A stretch of DNA of 64,000 nucleotides from Pseudomonas citronellolis (GCF_900112375.1 NZ_FOLS01000017.1:1-64000); one strand, 5' to 3'. Positions 25,560 to 34,966 are shown, counted from the stretch's first letter. Numbers and translations are program-made. The notes: generated from the sequence alone by a model not told the origin.

Positions 25560-26237
25560 ATGAACGAAGAATCCACAAGCCTGCCCGAGCGCGACCCCCT
25601 CAGCGCGGTGGACATCCGCGTGCTCGGTAGCCTGATCGAGAAGCAGCTGACCACGCCGGAAACCTATCCGCTGACGCTCAACGCCCTGGTCACCGCCTGC
25701 AACCAGAAGACCAGCCGCGAGCCGGTGATGGACCTCAACCCCGGCCAGGTCGGCCAGGCCCTGCGCAAGCTGGAGGGCCTGGAGATGGTGCGCCTGGTGA
25801 TGGGCAGCCGCGCCGACCGCTGGGAGCAGCGCCTGGACAAGGCGCTGGAGCTGGTCAAGCCGCAGTGGGTGCTGCTCGGCCTGCTGTTCCTGCGCGGCCC
25901 GCAGACGCTCAACGAGCTGCTCACCCGCAGCATGCGCATGCACGACTTCGACGACACCGAGGAAGTCCGCCACCAGCTGGAACGCCTGGCCGCCCGCGGC
26001 TTCGCCGTGCAGCTGGAACGCCAGAGCGGCCAGCGCGAGGACCGCTACATGCACCTGCTGGGCAGCGCCGCCGACCGCGAGGCGGCCATCGCCGCCAGTG
26101 GCCGTGGCGCCCCGGCGCCGCGCGGCGAGCACAGCGTGCAGGACGAGGCGCGCATCCTCGAACTGGAGGCCCGCGTGGCCGCCCTGGAGGAACGCCTGGC
26201 GCGCCTGGAACAGGACCGCGACAACGGTTTGGACTGA
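25560..26237 (+). CDS. yceH: YceH-family (DUF480) protein
   Basis: A 225-aa DUF480 protein, two winged-helix domains in tandem followed by a C-terminal coiled coil. Conserved opening [44 protein letters not shown], then [36 protein letters not shown], and a terminal leucine-zipper-like [21 protein letters not shown]. YceH proteins are widespread in gammaproteobacteria and have no settled function. The gene is divergent from the aldehyde dehydrogenase gene. Confidence 0.92.
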   Translation: MNEESTSLPERDPLSAVDIRVLGSLIEKQLTTPETYPLTLNALVTACNQKTSREPVMDLNPGQVGQALRKLEGLEMVRLVMGSRADRWEQRLDKALELVKPQWVLLGLLFLRGPQTLNELLTRSMRMHDFDDTEEVRHQLERLAARGFAVQLERQSGQREDRYMHLLGSAADREAAIAASGRGAPAPRGEHSVQDEARILELEARVAALEERLARLEQDRDNGLD

Positions 26238-26334
26238 AACCAACGATGGCCATGGAAACGGCCGGATAAGCATTCTTTAAGAATTCGTCCGCATAGTGCC
26301 AGGACCGTTTTCATGGCTGCACAGGGGAGCTTCC

Positions 26335-26634
26335 ATGGGGCCCAGACTTTCGCAGGCGCTGCTGGTGTCGGTGCTGTGCCAGCTGTCCGAAAGCCAGCCG
26401 CGCTCGCTCGCCGAGTTGAGCGGGCAGCGCGAGAACAACCTGCTGGCGATCCGCGAGCTGTTCCGCCAGGGGCGCATCACCGGCGTGCTGCGTGACGATC
26501 CCTTCGGCGCCGAGGACGCGCAGGGCCCGCTGCTCTGCGATGCCGAGCGGCTGCGCCTGCGCCGTCCCTACGCGCTGCAGGTGGAGGAGCTGAACGAGCA
26601 GGCGCCGCCGACCGAGACACTGATCCGTATCTAG
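26335..26634 (+). CDS. Hypothetical protein, winged-helix-like
   Basis: A 99-aa protein of unknown function. The first two thirds (LSQALLVSVLCQLSESQPRSLAELSGQRENNLLAIRELFRQGRITGVLRDDPFG) have the helix-helix-helix-turn pattern of a small winged helix domain, and the C-terminus is polar. I prefer this ATG because GGGGAG precedes it; a GTG 39 bases upstream lacks a ribosome site. It ends 19 bases before the convergent gapN gene. Confidence 0.6.
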   Translation: MGPRLSQALLVSVLCQLSESQPRSLAELSGQRENNLLAIRELFRQGRITGVLRDDPFGAEDAQGPLLCDAERLRLRRPYALQVEELNEQAPPTETLIRI

Positions 26635-26653
26635 GGCGGCGCCTGCGCAGGCT

Positions 26654-28273
26654 TCAGAAGATGTAGTCGGTAGTCAGGAAGTTCGACTCGCGGCCCTGGA
26701 TGATCTCGCTGATCAGCGCCTTGTTGGCGGCATTGAAGCGCGTCGCCACCAGGGTGCGGATGGAGAAGGTGCGCAGCGCGTCGTGCACCGACAGGGTGCC
26801 CTCGGCGGAGTTCTTGCGGCCGTTGAACGGGTAGCTGTCCGGGCCGCGCTGGCACTGGGCGTTGATATTGATGCGGCCGACCTGGTTGGCGAAGGCGTCC
26901 ACCAGCCGGCCGACCTGCTCGGGGTCGCTGCCGAACAGGCTCAGCTGCTGGCCGTAGTCGGACTGCAGCACGTAGTCGATCACTTCCTCCAGCTCGCGGT
27001 ACGGCACCACCGGCACCAGCGGGCCGAACTGCTCCTCGTGGTACAGGCGCATCCGTGCCGTCACCGGGCTGAGCAGCGCCGGGTAGAAGAAGCTCTCGCG
27101 CGACTGGCCGCCACCGGCGTTGATCACCCTGGCGCCTTTCTCCAGGGCGTCTGCCAGCAGGCCGTTGAGGTAGTCCACCTTGCCCGGCTCGGGCAGCGGC
27201 GTCAGGGCCACGCCCGGCTCCCAGGGCATGCCCGGCTTGAGCTGGGCCAGGCGCGCGCTGAACTTGTCGAGGAAGCCCTGCAGCACGCTTTCGTGGACGA
27301 ACAGGATCTTCAGCGCGGTGCAGCGCTGGCCGTTGAACGACAGCGCGCCGGTGATGGCTTCTTCCACGGCGTTGTCCAGGTCCACCTGCGGCAGGACGAT
27401 GCCGGGGTTCTTCGCGTCCAGGCCCAGGGCCGCGCGCAGGCGGTGCGGGCGCGGGTGCAGGCGCTTGAGGTCGGCGGCGCCCTTGTGGGTGCCGATGAAG
27501 GCGAACACGTCCACTTTGCCGCTGGCCATCAGCGCCGAGACGGTTTCGCGGCCGCGGCCGTAGATGATGTTGATCACCCCCGGCGGGAAGCTGTCGCGGA
27601 AGGCCTCCAGCAGCGGGCGCATCAGCAGCACGCCGAACTTGGCCGGCTTGAAGACCACGGTGTTGCCCATGATCAGCGCCGGGATCAGCGTGGTGAAGGT
27701 CTCGTTCAGCGGATAGTTGTACGGGCCCATGCACAGCGCCACGCCCAGCGGCACGCGGCGGATCTGGCCGAGGGTGCCCTGTTCCAGCTCGAAGCGGCTG
27801 GAGCGGCGGTCCAGGTCCTTGAGCGCGTCTATGGTGTCGACGATGTAGTCGCAGGTGCGGTCGAATTCCTTCTCCGAATCCTTGAGGTTCTTGCCGATCT
27901 CCCACATCAGCAGGCGCACCACCGCCTCGCGCTGTTCGCGCATGCGCGCCAGGAAGGTCTCCACGTGCTGGATGCGCTCGGCCACCCGCAGGTTGGGCCA
28001 CAGGCCCTGGCCGTTGTCGTAGGCGGCCACGGCAGCGTCGAGGGCGGCCAGCGCGGCGTCGGCGTCCAGCAGCGGGGTGCTGCCGAGGATCACCTGGCGC
28101 TCGCCCTCGGCGCTCTTCAGGAAGATCGGGCTGCGCACCGGCGCCAGCGGGCCGTCCCAGCGGCGCAGTTGGCCGTTCACCAGGTAGTCGCGTTGCTCGA
28201 CCGGGGCGTCGGGGCGCCAGGCCTCGGGGATGTCGTCGATGGCGGGGAACAGGGTGTCGAGGTTGTGGCTCAT
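26654..28273 (-). CDS. gapN: NADP-dependent glyceraldehyde-3-phosphate dehydrogenase, non-phosphorylating (GapN-like)
   Basis: A 539-aa member of the aldehyde dehydrogenase superfamily, oxidising glyceraldehyde-3-phosphate to 3-phosphoglycerate with NADP+ if the GapN assignment holds. Cofactor-binding MGPYNYPLNETFTTLIPALIMGNTVVFKPAK, catalytic Cys in SFNGQRCTALKILFVH and a PFNGRKNSAEGTLSVHDALRTFSIRTLV C-terminal region are seen. It is the last gene of the gluconate operon (gntK-gntP-small ORF-gapN), matching PA2323 next to PA2320-2322 as remembered, which fits feeding of Entner-Doudoroff triose phosphate into lower glycolysis with NADPH gain. GGAGG precedes the ATG. Confidence 0.87.
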   Translation of the reverse strand: MSHNLDTLFPAIDDIPEAWRPDAPVEQRDYLVNGQLRRWDGPLAPVRSPIFLKSAEGERQVILGSTPLLDADAALAALDAAVAAYDNGQGLWPNLRVAERIQHVETFLARMREQREAVVRLLMWEIGKNLKDSEKEFDRTCDYIVDTIDALKDLDRRSSRFELEQGTLGQIRRVPLGVALCMGPYNYPLNETFTTLIPALIMGNTVVFKPAKFGVLLMRPLLEAFRDSFPPGVINIIYGRGRETVSALMASGKVDVFAFIGTHKGAADLKRLHPRPHRLRAALGLDAKNPGIVLPQVDLDNAVEEAITGALSFNGQRCTALKILFVHESVLQGFLDKFSARLAQLKPGMPWEPGVALTPLPEPGKVDYLNGLLADALEKGARVINAGGGQSRESFFYPALLSPVTARMRLYHEEQFGPLVPVVPYRELEEVIDYVLQSDYGQQLSLFGSDPEQVGRLVDAFANQVGRININAQCQRGPDSYPFNGRKNSAEGTLSVHDALRTFSIRTLVATRFNAANKALISEIIQGRESNFLTTDYIF

Positions 28274-28384
28274 GGTTCCTCCCTCAGGAACGGGCGCTGC
28301 TGGGGCAGAAGGGAAGGGCGCCCGGAATGTTGTTTTTAGCCTGGATCGGCCTGAAGGTGAATCGTTTCAGCTTGCGTTCGTCGG

Positions 28385-28404
28385 AAAGCCCGGCGAAGGG
28401 CTTT
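28385..28404 (-). terminator. Stem-loop at the end of the 49-aa ORF
   Basis: AAAGCCC/GGGCTTT, seven base pairs with a six-base loop, begins at the last base of the small ORF's stop codon on the minus strand. It is followed by CCGACGAACG, so the T run is confined to the stem. It may attenuate transcription between gntP and gapN. Confidence 0.55.
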
Positions 28405-28553
28405 CAGTGGGCGCGGCCGGATGGGCGGGGCGCGGCTGGCGCCCTGGCCTCGCCGAGCAGCTCCTGCTGCTCGGCATAGCGCTCGCGCACGTCGAAGTCG
28501 CGCGGCCAGTCGTTGGCGGGGGAGGGCTTGCGCCCGGGGGCTCGGGTGGACAT
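28404..28553 (-). CDS. 49-aa conserved-looking small protein in the gluconate operon
   Basis: A short open frame encoding 49 residues, rich in charged and Pro residues, with a central helix NDWPRDFDVRERYAEQQELLGEAR. It starts 36 bases after the gntP stop and has an excellent AAAGGAG ribosome site nine bases before its ATG, and it ends exactly at a stem-loop. Such spacing and translation signals make a real gene likely even though it is very short. No domain recognised; a regulatory or chaperone-like role for the permease is only a guess. Confidence 0.65.
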   Translation of the reverse strand: MSTRAPGRKPSPANDWPRDFDVRERYAEQQELLGEARAPAAPRPSGRAH

Positions 28554-28589
28554 CGGCGGTACTCCTTTCACGGGGAAAGCCGGTGGTCC

Positions 28590-29942
28590 TCAGACCACCA
28601 GCGAAAGCAGCAGGATGAACACCAGGCCGACCACGGAGAGGATGGTCTCCATGGCCGTCCAGGTCTTGAAGGTCTCGGCGACGCTCATGTTGAAGTACTG
28701 CTTGACCAGCCAGAACCCGGCGTCGTTGACGTGGGAGAGGATCAGCGAGCCGGCGCCGGTGGCCAGCACCAGCAGCTCGCGGTTGACCCCCGGGATCATG
28801 CCCACCACCGGCACCACGATGCCGGCGCCGGTGATGGTGGCGACCGTGGCGGAACCGGTGGCGACGCGGATCACCGCCGCCACCAGCCAGGCCAGCAGGA
28901 TCGGCGAAATCTGCGCGTGCACGGCCAGGTGGCCGATCACGTCGCCCACGCCGCTGGCCACCAGCATCTGCTTGAAGCCGCCGCCGGCGCCGATGATCAT
29001 CACGATGGCCGCGGTGGGCGCCAGGCTCTGGTCGAGCAGCTTGAGAATCTGCTGCGAGCCGAAGCCGCGGGCGTAGCCGAAGGTGTACAGGGCCAGCAGC
29101 AGCGCCAGCAGCAGGGCGGTGATCGGGTGGCCGATCATGTCCATCCAGGCGCGGAAGGCGTGGCCGTCGGGCAGCAGCACGTCGGCGAAGGTCTTCAGCA
29201 GCATCAGGAACACCGGCAGCAGCACGGTCAGCAGGGTGATGCCGAAGCTGGGCAGGTTGCTGGTCTCCGGCTCATGGGCGATCTGCGCCACCAGTTCCTC
29301 GGAGGGGCTGCCGGGGATCACCCGGGCGATCCAGGCGCCGAACAGCGGGCCGGCGATGGCCGCGGTGGGCAGCGCGACGATCAGGCCGTAGAGAATGGTC
29401 TTGCCGATGTCGGCGCCGAACACGCCGATGGCCAGCAGCGGGCCCGGGTGCGGCGGCACCAGCCCGTGCACCGCGGAAAGGCCGGCCAGCAGCGGGATGC
29501 CGATCTTGATCAGCGACACGCCGCTGCGCCGCGCGACGATGAACACCAGCGGGATCAGCAGGATGAAGCCGATCTCGAAGAACAGCGGAATGCCCACCAG
29601 GAAGGCCGCCAGCATCATCGCCCAGTGCACCTTGCGCTCGCCGAAGGCGTCGATCAGGGTGCGGGCGATCTGATCGGCGCCGCCGGACTCGGCCATCATC
29701 TTGCCGAGCATGGTGCCCAGGGCGAGGATCACCCCGACGAAGCCGAGCACTCCGCCGAAGCCATCCTGGAAGGCCTTGACGATCTGCGCCACGGGCATGC
29801 CCGAGGTCAGGCCGAGGAAGCCGGCGGCGATGATCAGGGCGAGGAAGGGGTGGATCCTGAAGCGGGTGATCAGCACGATCAGGCCGATGATGGTGACCAG
29901 CGCATCCAGCAGCAGATAGGTGTCGTGGGACAGACCGAACAT
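28590..29942 (-). CDS. gntP: Gluconate:H+ symporter, GntP family
   Basis: A 450-aa GntP-family permease with about 12-14 hydrophobic segments. Family landmarks: FRIHPFLALIIAAGFLGL, IGIPLLAGLSAVHGLVPPHPGPLLAIG (the conserved GLVPPHPGP loop) and VIRVATGSATVATITGAGI. It imports gluconate for phosphorylation by the adjacent kinase. It lies between gntK and a 49-aa ORF on one strand. A palindromic site related to the GntR operators sits just upstream, so it probably has its own regulated promoter. Confidence 0.94.
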   Translation of the reverse strand: MFGLSHDTYLLLDALVTIIGLIVLITRFRIHPFLALIIAAGFLGLTSGMPVAQIVKAFQDGFGGVLGFVGVILALGTMLGKMMAESGGADQIARTLIDAFGERKVHWAMMLAAFLVGIPLFFEIGFILLIPLVFIVARRSGVSLIKIGIPLLAGLSAVHGLVPPHPGPLLAIGVFGADIGKTILYGLIVALPTAAIAGPLFGAWIARVIPGSPSEELVAQIAHEPETSNLPSFGITLLTVLLPVFLMLLKTFADVLLPDGHAFRAWMDMIGHPITALLLALLLALYTFGYARGFGSQQILKLLDQSLAPTAAIVMIIGAGGGFKQMLVASGVGDVIGHLAVHAQISPILLAWLVAAVIRVATGSATVATITGAGIVVPVVGMIPGVNRELLVLATGAGSLILSHVNDAGFWLVKQYFNMSVAETFKTWTAMETILSVVGLVFILLLSLVV

Positions 29943-29980
29943 GGCGGGGCTCCCTTGTCGTTGTTTTTACGGGCGTTTTG

Positions 29981-29995
29981 GGATAGCGCTGTCTT
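29981..29995. promoter_or_regulatory. GntR operator upstream of gntP
   Basis: GGATAGCGCTGTCTT carries the AGCGCT core also found in the two sites near gntK and gntR. It lies between gntK and gntP, 39 bases before the gntP start, indicating separate control of the permease. Confidence 0.65.
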
Positions 29996-30016
29996 CAGCG
30001 CGCGGCAAAAAACGGT

Positions 30017-30538
30017 TCAGGCCGGCTCGTGGGCGCGCCACCAGGCCAGGGCCTGCTCGACGATGCGTTCCACCGGCAGGGTGGCATCGACGGCGAGGGT
30101 CAGCGGTTCGTCGTGGGGCGGTTCCAGGGCGGCGAACTGGCTGTCCACCAGGGTCGCCGGCATGAAGTGCCCGGGGCGTTCGGCGACGCGGCGCGCGGCT
30201 TCCTCGCGGGGCAGTTCGAGGAACACCACGCCAAGGCCCGGCACGGCCTCGCGCAGGCGTTCGCGGTAGGCCAGCTTGAGCGCCGAGCAGGTCAGCACCG
30301 GGCGCCGGCCGGCGGCCACGGCCTGGCGCAGCAGCTCGGCCAGGGTGGCCAGCCAGCCGGCGCGGTCGTCGTCGGTCAGGGGGATGCCGGCGCTCATCTT
30401 GCGGATGTTCTCGGCCGGGTGGAAGGTGTCGCCTTCGATCTCGTGGGCGCCGCTGGCGCGGCATAGCGCCTGGCTGACGCTGGTCTTCCCGCAACCGGAG
30501 ACACCCATGATCAGCAGGGCGTGGATGGGGGGGAGCAT
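30017..30538 (-). CDS. gntK: Gluconokinase
   Basis: A 173-aa thermoresistant-type gluconokinase, phosphorylating D-gluconate to 6-phosphogluconate at entry to the Entner-Doudoroff pathway. P-loop GVSGCGKTSVSQAL at about residues 12-25, the substrate motif EGDTFHPAENIRKMSAGIPLTDDDRAGWL, and LTCSALKLAYRERLR. Normal length. GAGG precedes the chosen ATG; an upstream in-frame ATG would place the start across the operator. Divergent from gntR, with a perfect palindromic operator between. Confidence 0.96.
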   Translation of the reverse strand: MLPPIHALLIMGVSGCGKTSVSQALCRASGAHEIEGDTFHPAENIRKMSAGIPLTDDDRAGWLATLAELLRQAVAAGRRPVLTCSALKLAYRERLREAVPGLGVVFLELPREEAARRVAERPGHFMPATLVDSQFAALEPPHDEPLTLAVDATLPVERIVEQALAWWRAHEPA

Positions 30539-30555
30539 ATCGCACCTCGGTGGGG

Positions 30556-30569
30556 AGACAGCGCTGTCT
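30556..30569. promoter_or_regulatory. GntR operator upstream of gntK
   Basis: AGACAGCGCTGTCT is a perfect 14-base palindrome 18 bases upstream of the gntK ATG, placed to block transcription initiation. LacI-family regulators bind such palindromes as dimers. Confidence 0.8.
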
Positions 30570-30695
30570 TTAAAAGTCGAAGCCAAAAGCATGGGGCTGC
30601 CTCCGCTTTCTTGTCATTCTAGTGCTTGCGTATGGTGTCCGCGGTTTTTCCGCCACAGCGCGATCCGGGGCTTTCAGGCAATTGCCGGGCTCGCG

Positions 30696-30713
30696 AGACA
30701 GCGCTACCTTAGT
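30696..30713. promoter_or_regulatory. GntR operator upstream of gntR
   Basis: Read on the minus strand this is ACTAAGGTAGCGCT followed by GTCTC. It fits the AC-N-AAG-N-TAGCGCT consensus I recall for P. aeruginosa GntR. Position 30 bases upstream of gntR suggests autorepression. Confidence 0.75.
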
Positions 30714-30742
30714 GCCTCGATTTTCGTTTGGCAAGCCAGCCG

Positions 30743-31777
30743 ATGTCCTCACAGAAGAAGAACGACAAGCACTCCCGCGCCAGTGGCCGCCCCACCCTGA
30801 ACGAAGTGGCGCAGCGCGCCGGCGTCAGCCCCATCACCGCCTCCCGCGCCCTGCGCGGCGTCAGCAGCGTCGCCGAGGCGCTGGTGCTGAAGGTCCGCGA
30901 GGCCGCCGCCGAGCTGGGCTACGTGGCCAACCCCGCGGCGCGGGCGCTGGCCTCGGCGCAGAGCCACAGCGTGGTGGTGCTGGTGCCGTCGCTGTCCAAC
31001 CAACTGTTCGTCGACACCCTGGAGGCCATCCACGGCGTGCTGCGGCCCCAAGGCCTGGAAGTGCTGATCGGCAACTTCCACTACTCGCGCGACGAAGAGG
31101 AGGACCTGATCCGCAACTACCTGGCCTACCAGCCGCGCGGCCTGCTGCTCACCGGCTTCGAGCGCACCGAGAGCGCGCGACGGATGGTCGAGGCCAGCGG
31201 CGTGCCCTGCGTCTACATGATGGACCTGGACCACAGCCCCGGCCTGCACTGCGTGGGCTTCTCGCAGATCGCCGCGGGCATGGCCGCCGCCGAACACCTG
31301 CTGGCCGGCGGGCGCAAGCGCCTGGCCTACGTCGGCGCGCAGCTGGACCAGCGCACCCTGCTGCGCGGCGAGGGTTTCCGCCGCGCCCTGCAGAAGGCCG
31401 GCTGCTACGACCCGGCGCTGGAGATGCTGACGCCGCGGCCGTCCTCGGTGGGCCTGGGCGGCGAGCTGTTCCGCCAGTTGCTGGCCGCGCGGCCGGACGT
31501 GGAGGGCATCTTCTTCGGCAACGACGACCTGGCCCAGGGCGCCCTGCTGGAAGCGTTGCGCCAGGGCATCGCGGTGCCGCAGCAGGTCGCCGTGGTCGGC
31601 TTCAACGACCTGCCCAGCTCGGCCTACATGGTGCCGCGCCTGTCCAGCATCCGTACCCCGCGCGAGGCCATCGGCCGCCGCGCCGCCGAGACGCTGCTGG
31701 CGCTGATCGCCGCGCGGCCGATCGCCGAGCCGGTGCAGGACCTGGGCTTCGAACTGATGGTGCGCGAGAGCAGTTGA
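30743..31777 (+). CDS. gntR: LacI-family gluconate repressor
   Basis: A 344-aa LacI/GalR-type repressor. N-terminal helix-turn-helix with hinge (PTLNEVAQRAGVSPITASRALRGVSSV, then VREAAAELGYVANPAARALAS), followed by a periplasmic-binding-like effector domain (VVVLVPSLSNQLFVDTLEAIHGVL; GFNDLPSSAYMVPRLSSIRTPREAIGRRAAE). It should release the three palindromic operators around gntK, gntP and itself when gluconate or 6-phosphogluconate binds. The inner ATG is preferred to an upstream TTG since it leaves the usual short tail before the HTH. Confidence 0.95.
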   Translation: MSSQKKNDKHSRASGRPTLNEVAQRAGVSPITASRALRGVSSVAEALVLKVREAAAELGYVANPAARALASAQSHSVVVLVPSLSNQLFVDTLEAIHGVLRPQGLEVLIGNFHYSRDEEEDLIRNYLAYQPRGLLLTGFERTESARRMVEASGVPCVYMMDLDHSPGLHCVGFSQIAAGMAAAEHLLAGGRKRLAYVGAQLDQRTLLRGEGFRRALQKAGCYDPALEMLTPRPSSVGLGGELFRQLLAARPDVEGIFFGNDDLAQGALLEALRQGIAVPQQVAVVGFNDLPSSAYMVPRLSSIRTPREAIGRRAAETLLALIAARPIAEPVQDLGFELMVRESS

Positions 31778-32032
31778 AACATGCACAGGGTATTTCTGCC
31801 GATCTCGATGTGTCCGCTGCCGCCGCGCTTCATTTCCCGGGCCTTGCGGTCGCCCTGTTTCACGGCCGGCCAGAGCGCGTTGCAGAGCGCCCCGCCCGGC
31901 GCTCGACGGCCGGTACTGGGGAATGCCGCCGGTCTGCCGATAAGCACCGGTATCCTCCCGGTGGTTGATCGGATGATGGCTAAGTGACATAACCGGGTTC
32001 GACACTCTCGCTGCAGTCACAGACGGATCTAC

Positions 32033-34690
32033 ATGACCAGCAATTTCGATGTCTTCACCCACGCCCGGGGAGGCTCGCGCCGGCAGCGCATCGGCGTGCT
32101 CTTCTATGCCGGCGTGCTGTTGGTCCTCACGTTGCTGGTCGGGCTGAGCGGCTGGAGCGTGTACCGCGACTACCGCAGCAGCACCGACCAGGTGCGGCAG
32201 AACCTCTCGGCGCTGGCCCGCTCGCTGGAGGGCTACATCAGCGCGCTGCTGCTGCAGAGCTACGGCAGCATCTACGCGGTGTCGGAGGACCTGCAGGGCC
32301 TGGCCGAGGTCGCCGACGCCGGCCAGGTGCGCGAGAAGCTGGCGCAGGCGATGCGCTACGACCCGGTGTCGACCTACCTGTTCGTGCTCCGCGACGGCCA
32401 CCTCTACGCCGTGGACGGCCACGGCCAGCCGGCCGAGGAGCACCTGCGCCCGCTGCTCGCCCTGGGCGACCTGCCGGCCAGCGAGCGCCCGGCCTTCGGC
32501 CACACGCTGCGCGGCCCCAACGGTGCCTTCCTGCTGCCGATGTACGTCGGCCAGCGCGGCGCCGACGGCCGCATCCAGCGCGTCGGCGCGCTGATCGACA
32601 CCGACCGCGTCGGCGACCTGCTGCGCCGCCTGGGCCTGGCCGAGCACATGAACGCCGGCATGTTCGACAACTTCGGCACCGTGCTCTACCGCACCCCCGA
32701 CACCCTGAATTCCGTCGGCCGCCGCCTGCCGGAGTGGTCGCCGCTGTTCCCGCGCCTGGGCCGCTCGGACTTCGCCCTGGTCGAGGGCCGCAGCATCAGC
32801 GGCGAGCCGTCGCTGTTCGCCGACGCGCCCTCGGCGAGCTTCCCGATCCACGCCGTGGTCGGCCAGGCCTCGGCCAGCTACCTGCAGCCCTGGCTCAAGC
32901 GCGCCGGCTTCAGCGCGGTGCTGCTGGCCATCTGCGCCCTGGCCCTGGGCCTTTCCGCCTGGCAGCTGCGCCGGCTGATCGGCGAGATCAGCCAGAACGG
33001 CCGCTTCTACCGCCAGCTGTTCACCAACATCAACGACGGCGTGCTGCTGATCGGCGTGGACGGCCGGGTGCGCGCCACCAACGAACGCGCCGCGCGCATG
33101 TTCGGCGTCGACTCGCCGGAGCGCCTGATCGGCCTGCTGCCCTCGGAGCTGTCGCCGGAGTGCCAGCCTGACGGGCGCCTGTCGCTGGTGGCCAGCCGCG
33201 CCAACCTGGAAGGGCTGCTCAGCGGCGAGCTGCGCGAGGTGGACAGCGAGTGGCAGTTCCTGCGCCGCGACACCCGCCTGCCGTTCGACTGCGAGGCCCA
33301 CGTCACGCGCTTCAGCTGGCAGCAGAACGCGCTGTTGCTGGTGGTGCTGCACGACATCACCGAACGCAAGCGCTACCTCGCCGAGCAGGAATACCTGGCC
33401 AACCACGATTCGCTCACCGGCCTGCCCAACCGCTACTGGCTGGGCCGCCACATCGAGCAGCGCATCGCCCGCGGCAGCGGGCGCTTCGCCGTCCTGCTGC
33501 TGGACATGAACCGCTTCAAGGAAGTCAACGACACCCTCGGCCACCAGCACGGCGACGGCGTGCTGCAGCAGGTGGGCGCGCGCCTGGGCGCCTGGCTGCG
33601 CACCCAGGAGGCCGGCATCGCCCGCCTGGGCGGCGACGAGATGGCGGTGATCACCCGCGAGCTGGACGACGAGCGCGGCGTGCCCGGGCTGTGCCAGGGC
33701 ATCGCCCGGGTGCTGCGCCAGCCGCTGTCCGCCGGCGGCATCCAGCTGGAGCTGTCGGCCAGCATCGGCGTGGCTCTCTACCCGGACCACGGCGACACCC
33801 CCGGCGACCTGCTGCGCTGCGCCGACATCGCCATGTACCAGGCCAAGCACGGGCGCCGCGACTTCCTGCTCTACCAGCGCTGCGACGACACCTACACCCC
33901 CGAGCGCCTGGCCTTGCACACCTGGCTGGGGCGGGCCATCCGCGAGGGCGGGCTGCAGTTGCACTACCAGCCCAAGGTGAGCCTGGCCGACGGCCAGGTG
34001 ATCGGCTTCGAGGCCCTGCTGCGCTGGGAGCACCCCGAGCGCGGCATGATCCCGCCCGGCGAATTCATCCCCATGGCCGAATCCACCGAGCTGATCCACC
34101 CGCTCACCCGTTGGGTGCTGGACGAGGCCCTGCGCCAGCTGCGCGCCTGGAGCGAGCACGGCCTGGAAACCTGCATGGCGGTGAACATCAGCGCCAACAA
34201 CCTGCGCAACCCGCACTTTGTCAGCGAACTGCAGGGCCTGCTGGCCCGCCACGGCATCGCCGGCTCCCTGGTCGAGCTGGAAGTCACCGAAGGCACCCTG
34301 CTGGAAGACCCGGAGATGGCCCTGCGCAGCCTGCAGGCGATCCGCGACCTGGGGGTGACCCTGTCGATCGACGACTTCGGCACCGGCTACTCGTCCCTGG
34401 CCTACCTCAAGCGCCTGCCGGTGCAGGTGCTGAAGATCGACCGCACCTTCGTCTCGGGCATGGCCGACAACTTCTCCGACGCCATGATCGTGCAGTCGAC
34501 CATCGCCCTCGGGCACAACTTCGGCATGCAGGTGGTGGCCGAAGGCGTGGAGGACGCGGCCACGGCCACCGCCCTGGCGCGGCTGGGCTGCGACATCGCC
34601 CAGGGCTACCACTTCGGCCGCCCGATGGGCGCCGCCCAGGTGATGGACTGGCGCCTGCAGCGCCAGCTGGAAGCCCTCGGCCTGAGCTGA
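32033..34690 (+). CDS. Membrane GGDEF-EAL protein (c-di-GMP phosphodiesterase, probable)
   Basis: An 885-aa inner-membrane protein. Transmembrane segments at about 20-42 and 294-316 enclose a periplasmic sensor region with Cache-like features. A PAS domain follows (about 325-440), then GGDEF (about 450-620) and EAL (about 635-885). The GGDEF signature is GGDEM at 533-537, so cyclase activity is doubtful. The EAL half looks active: E660-A-L, a NISANNLRN segment, DDFGTGYSSL, KIDRTFVSGM and AEGVED are all present. It should degrade c-di-GMP in response to a periplasmic or PAS-bound signal. No linked regulatory gene; 255 bases of non-coding DNA precede it. Confidence 0.92.
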   Translation: MTSNFDVFTHARGGSRRQRIGVLFYAGVLLVLTLLVGLSGWSVYRDYRSSTDQVRQNLSALARSLEGYISALLLQSYGSIYAVSEDLQGLAEVADAGQVREKLAQAMRYDPVSTYLFVLRDGHLYAVDGHGQPAEEHLRPLLALGDLPASERPAFGHTLRGPNGAFLLPMYVGQRGADGRIQRVGALIDTDRVGDLLRRLGLAEHMNAGMFDNFGTVLYRTPDTLNSVGRRLPEWSPLFPRLGRSDFALVEGRSISGEPSLFADAPSASFPIHAVVGQASASYLQPWLKRAGFSAVLLAICALALGLSAWQLRRLIGEISQNGRFYRQLFTNINDGVLLIGVDGRVRATNERAARMFGVDSPERLIGLLPSELSPECQPDGRLSLVASRANLEGLLSGELREVDSEWQFLRRDTRLPFDCEAHVTRFSWQQNALLLVVLHDITERKRYLAEQEYLANHDSLTGLPNRYWLGRHIEQRIARGSGRFAVLLLDMNRFKEVNDTLGHQHGDGVLQQVGARLGAWLRTQEAGIARLGGDEMAVITRELDDERGVPGLCQGIARVLRQPLSAGGIQLELSASIGVALYPDHGDTPGDLLRCADIAMYQAKHGRRDFLLYQRCDDTYTPERLALHTWLGRAIREGGLQLHYQPKVSLADGQVIGFEALLRWEHPERGMIPPGEFIPMAESTELIHPLTRWVLDEALRQLRAWSEHGLETCMAVNISANNLRNPHFVSELQGLLARHGIAGSLVELEVTEGTLLEDPEMALRSLQAIRDLGVTLSIDDFGTGYSSLAYLKRLPVQVLKIDRTFVSGMADNFSDAMIVQSTIALGHNFGMQVVAEGVEDAATATALARLGCDIAQGYHFGRPMGAAQVMDWRLQRQLEALGLS

Positions 34691-34966
34691 GGCGCGCCGT
34701 ATGGTGCGCGGACAAGGTCTGACAATTGTTACGTATTTGTTAAAAGACCTTTGTCCATATCCGGATTCAAATAGCGCTTCGATCCGGCATCATGTCCCCA
34801 CTCCGCCAGGGGAATAGAGCGGGGCGCGGAAGTACTTCCACTACAGAAACTTACGTTCGCTCGACCATGACTGTTACGCATGGCCGAACATTTGTGCCTG
34901 CCTACAAGAAAAGTCGGCCATCACGCTTACCACTGGCCGGCACTCCAAGACTCAAGGGGCAACTCC

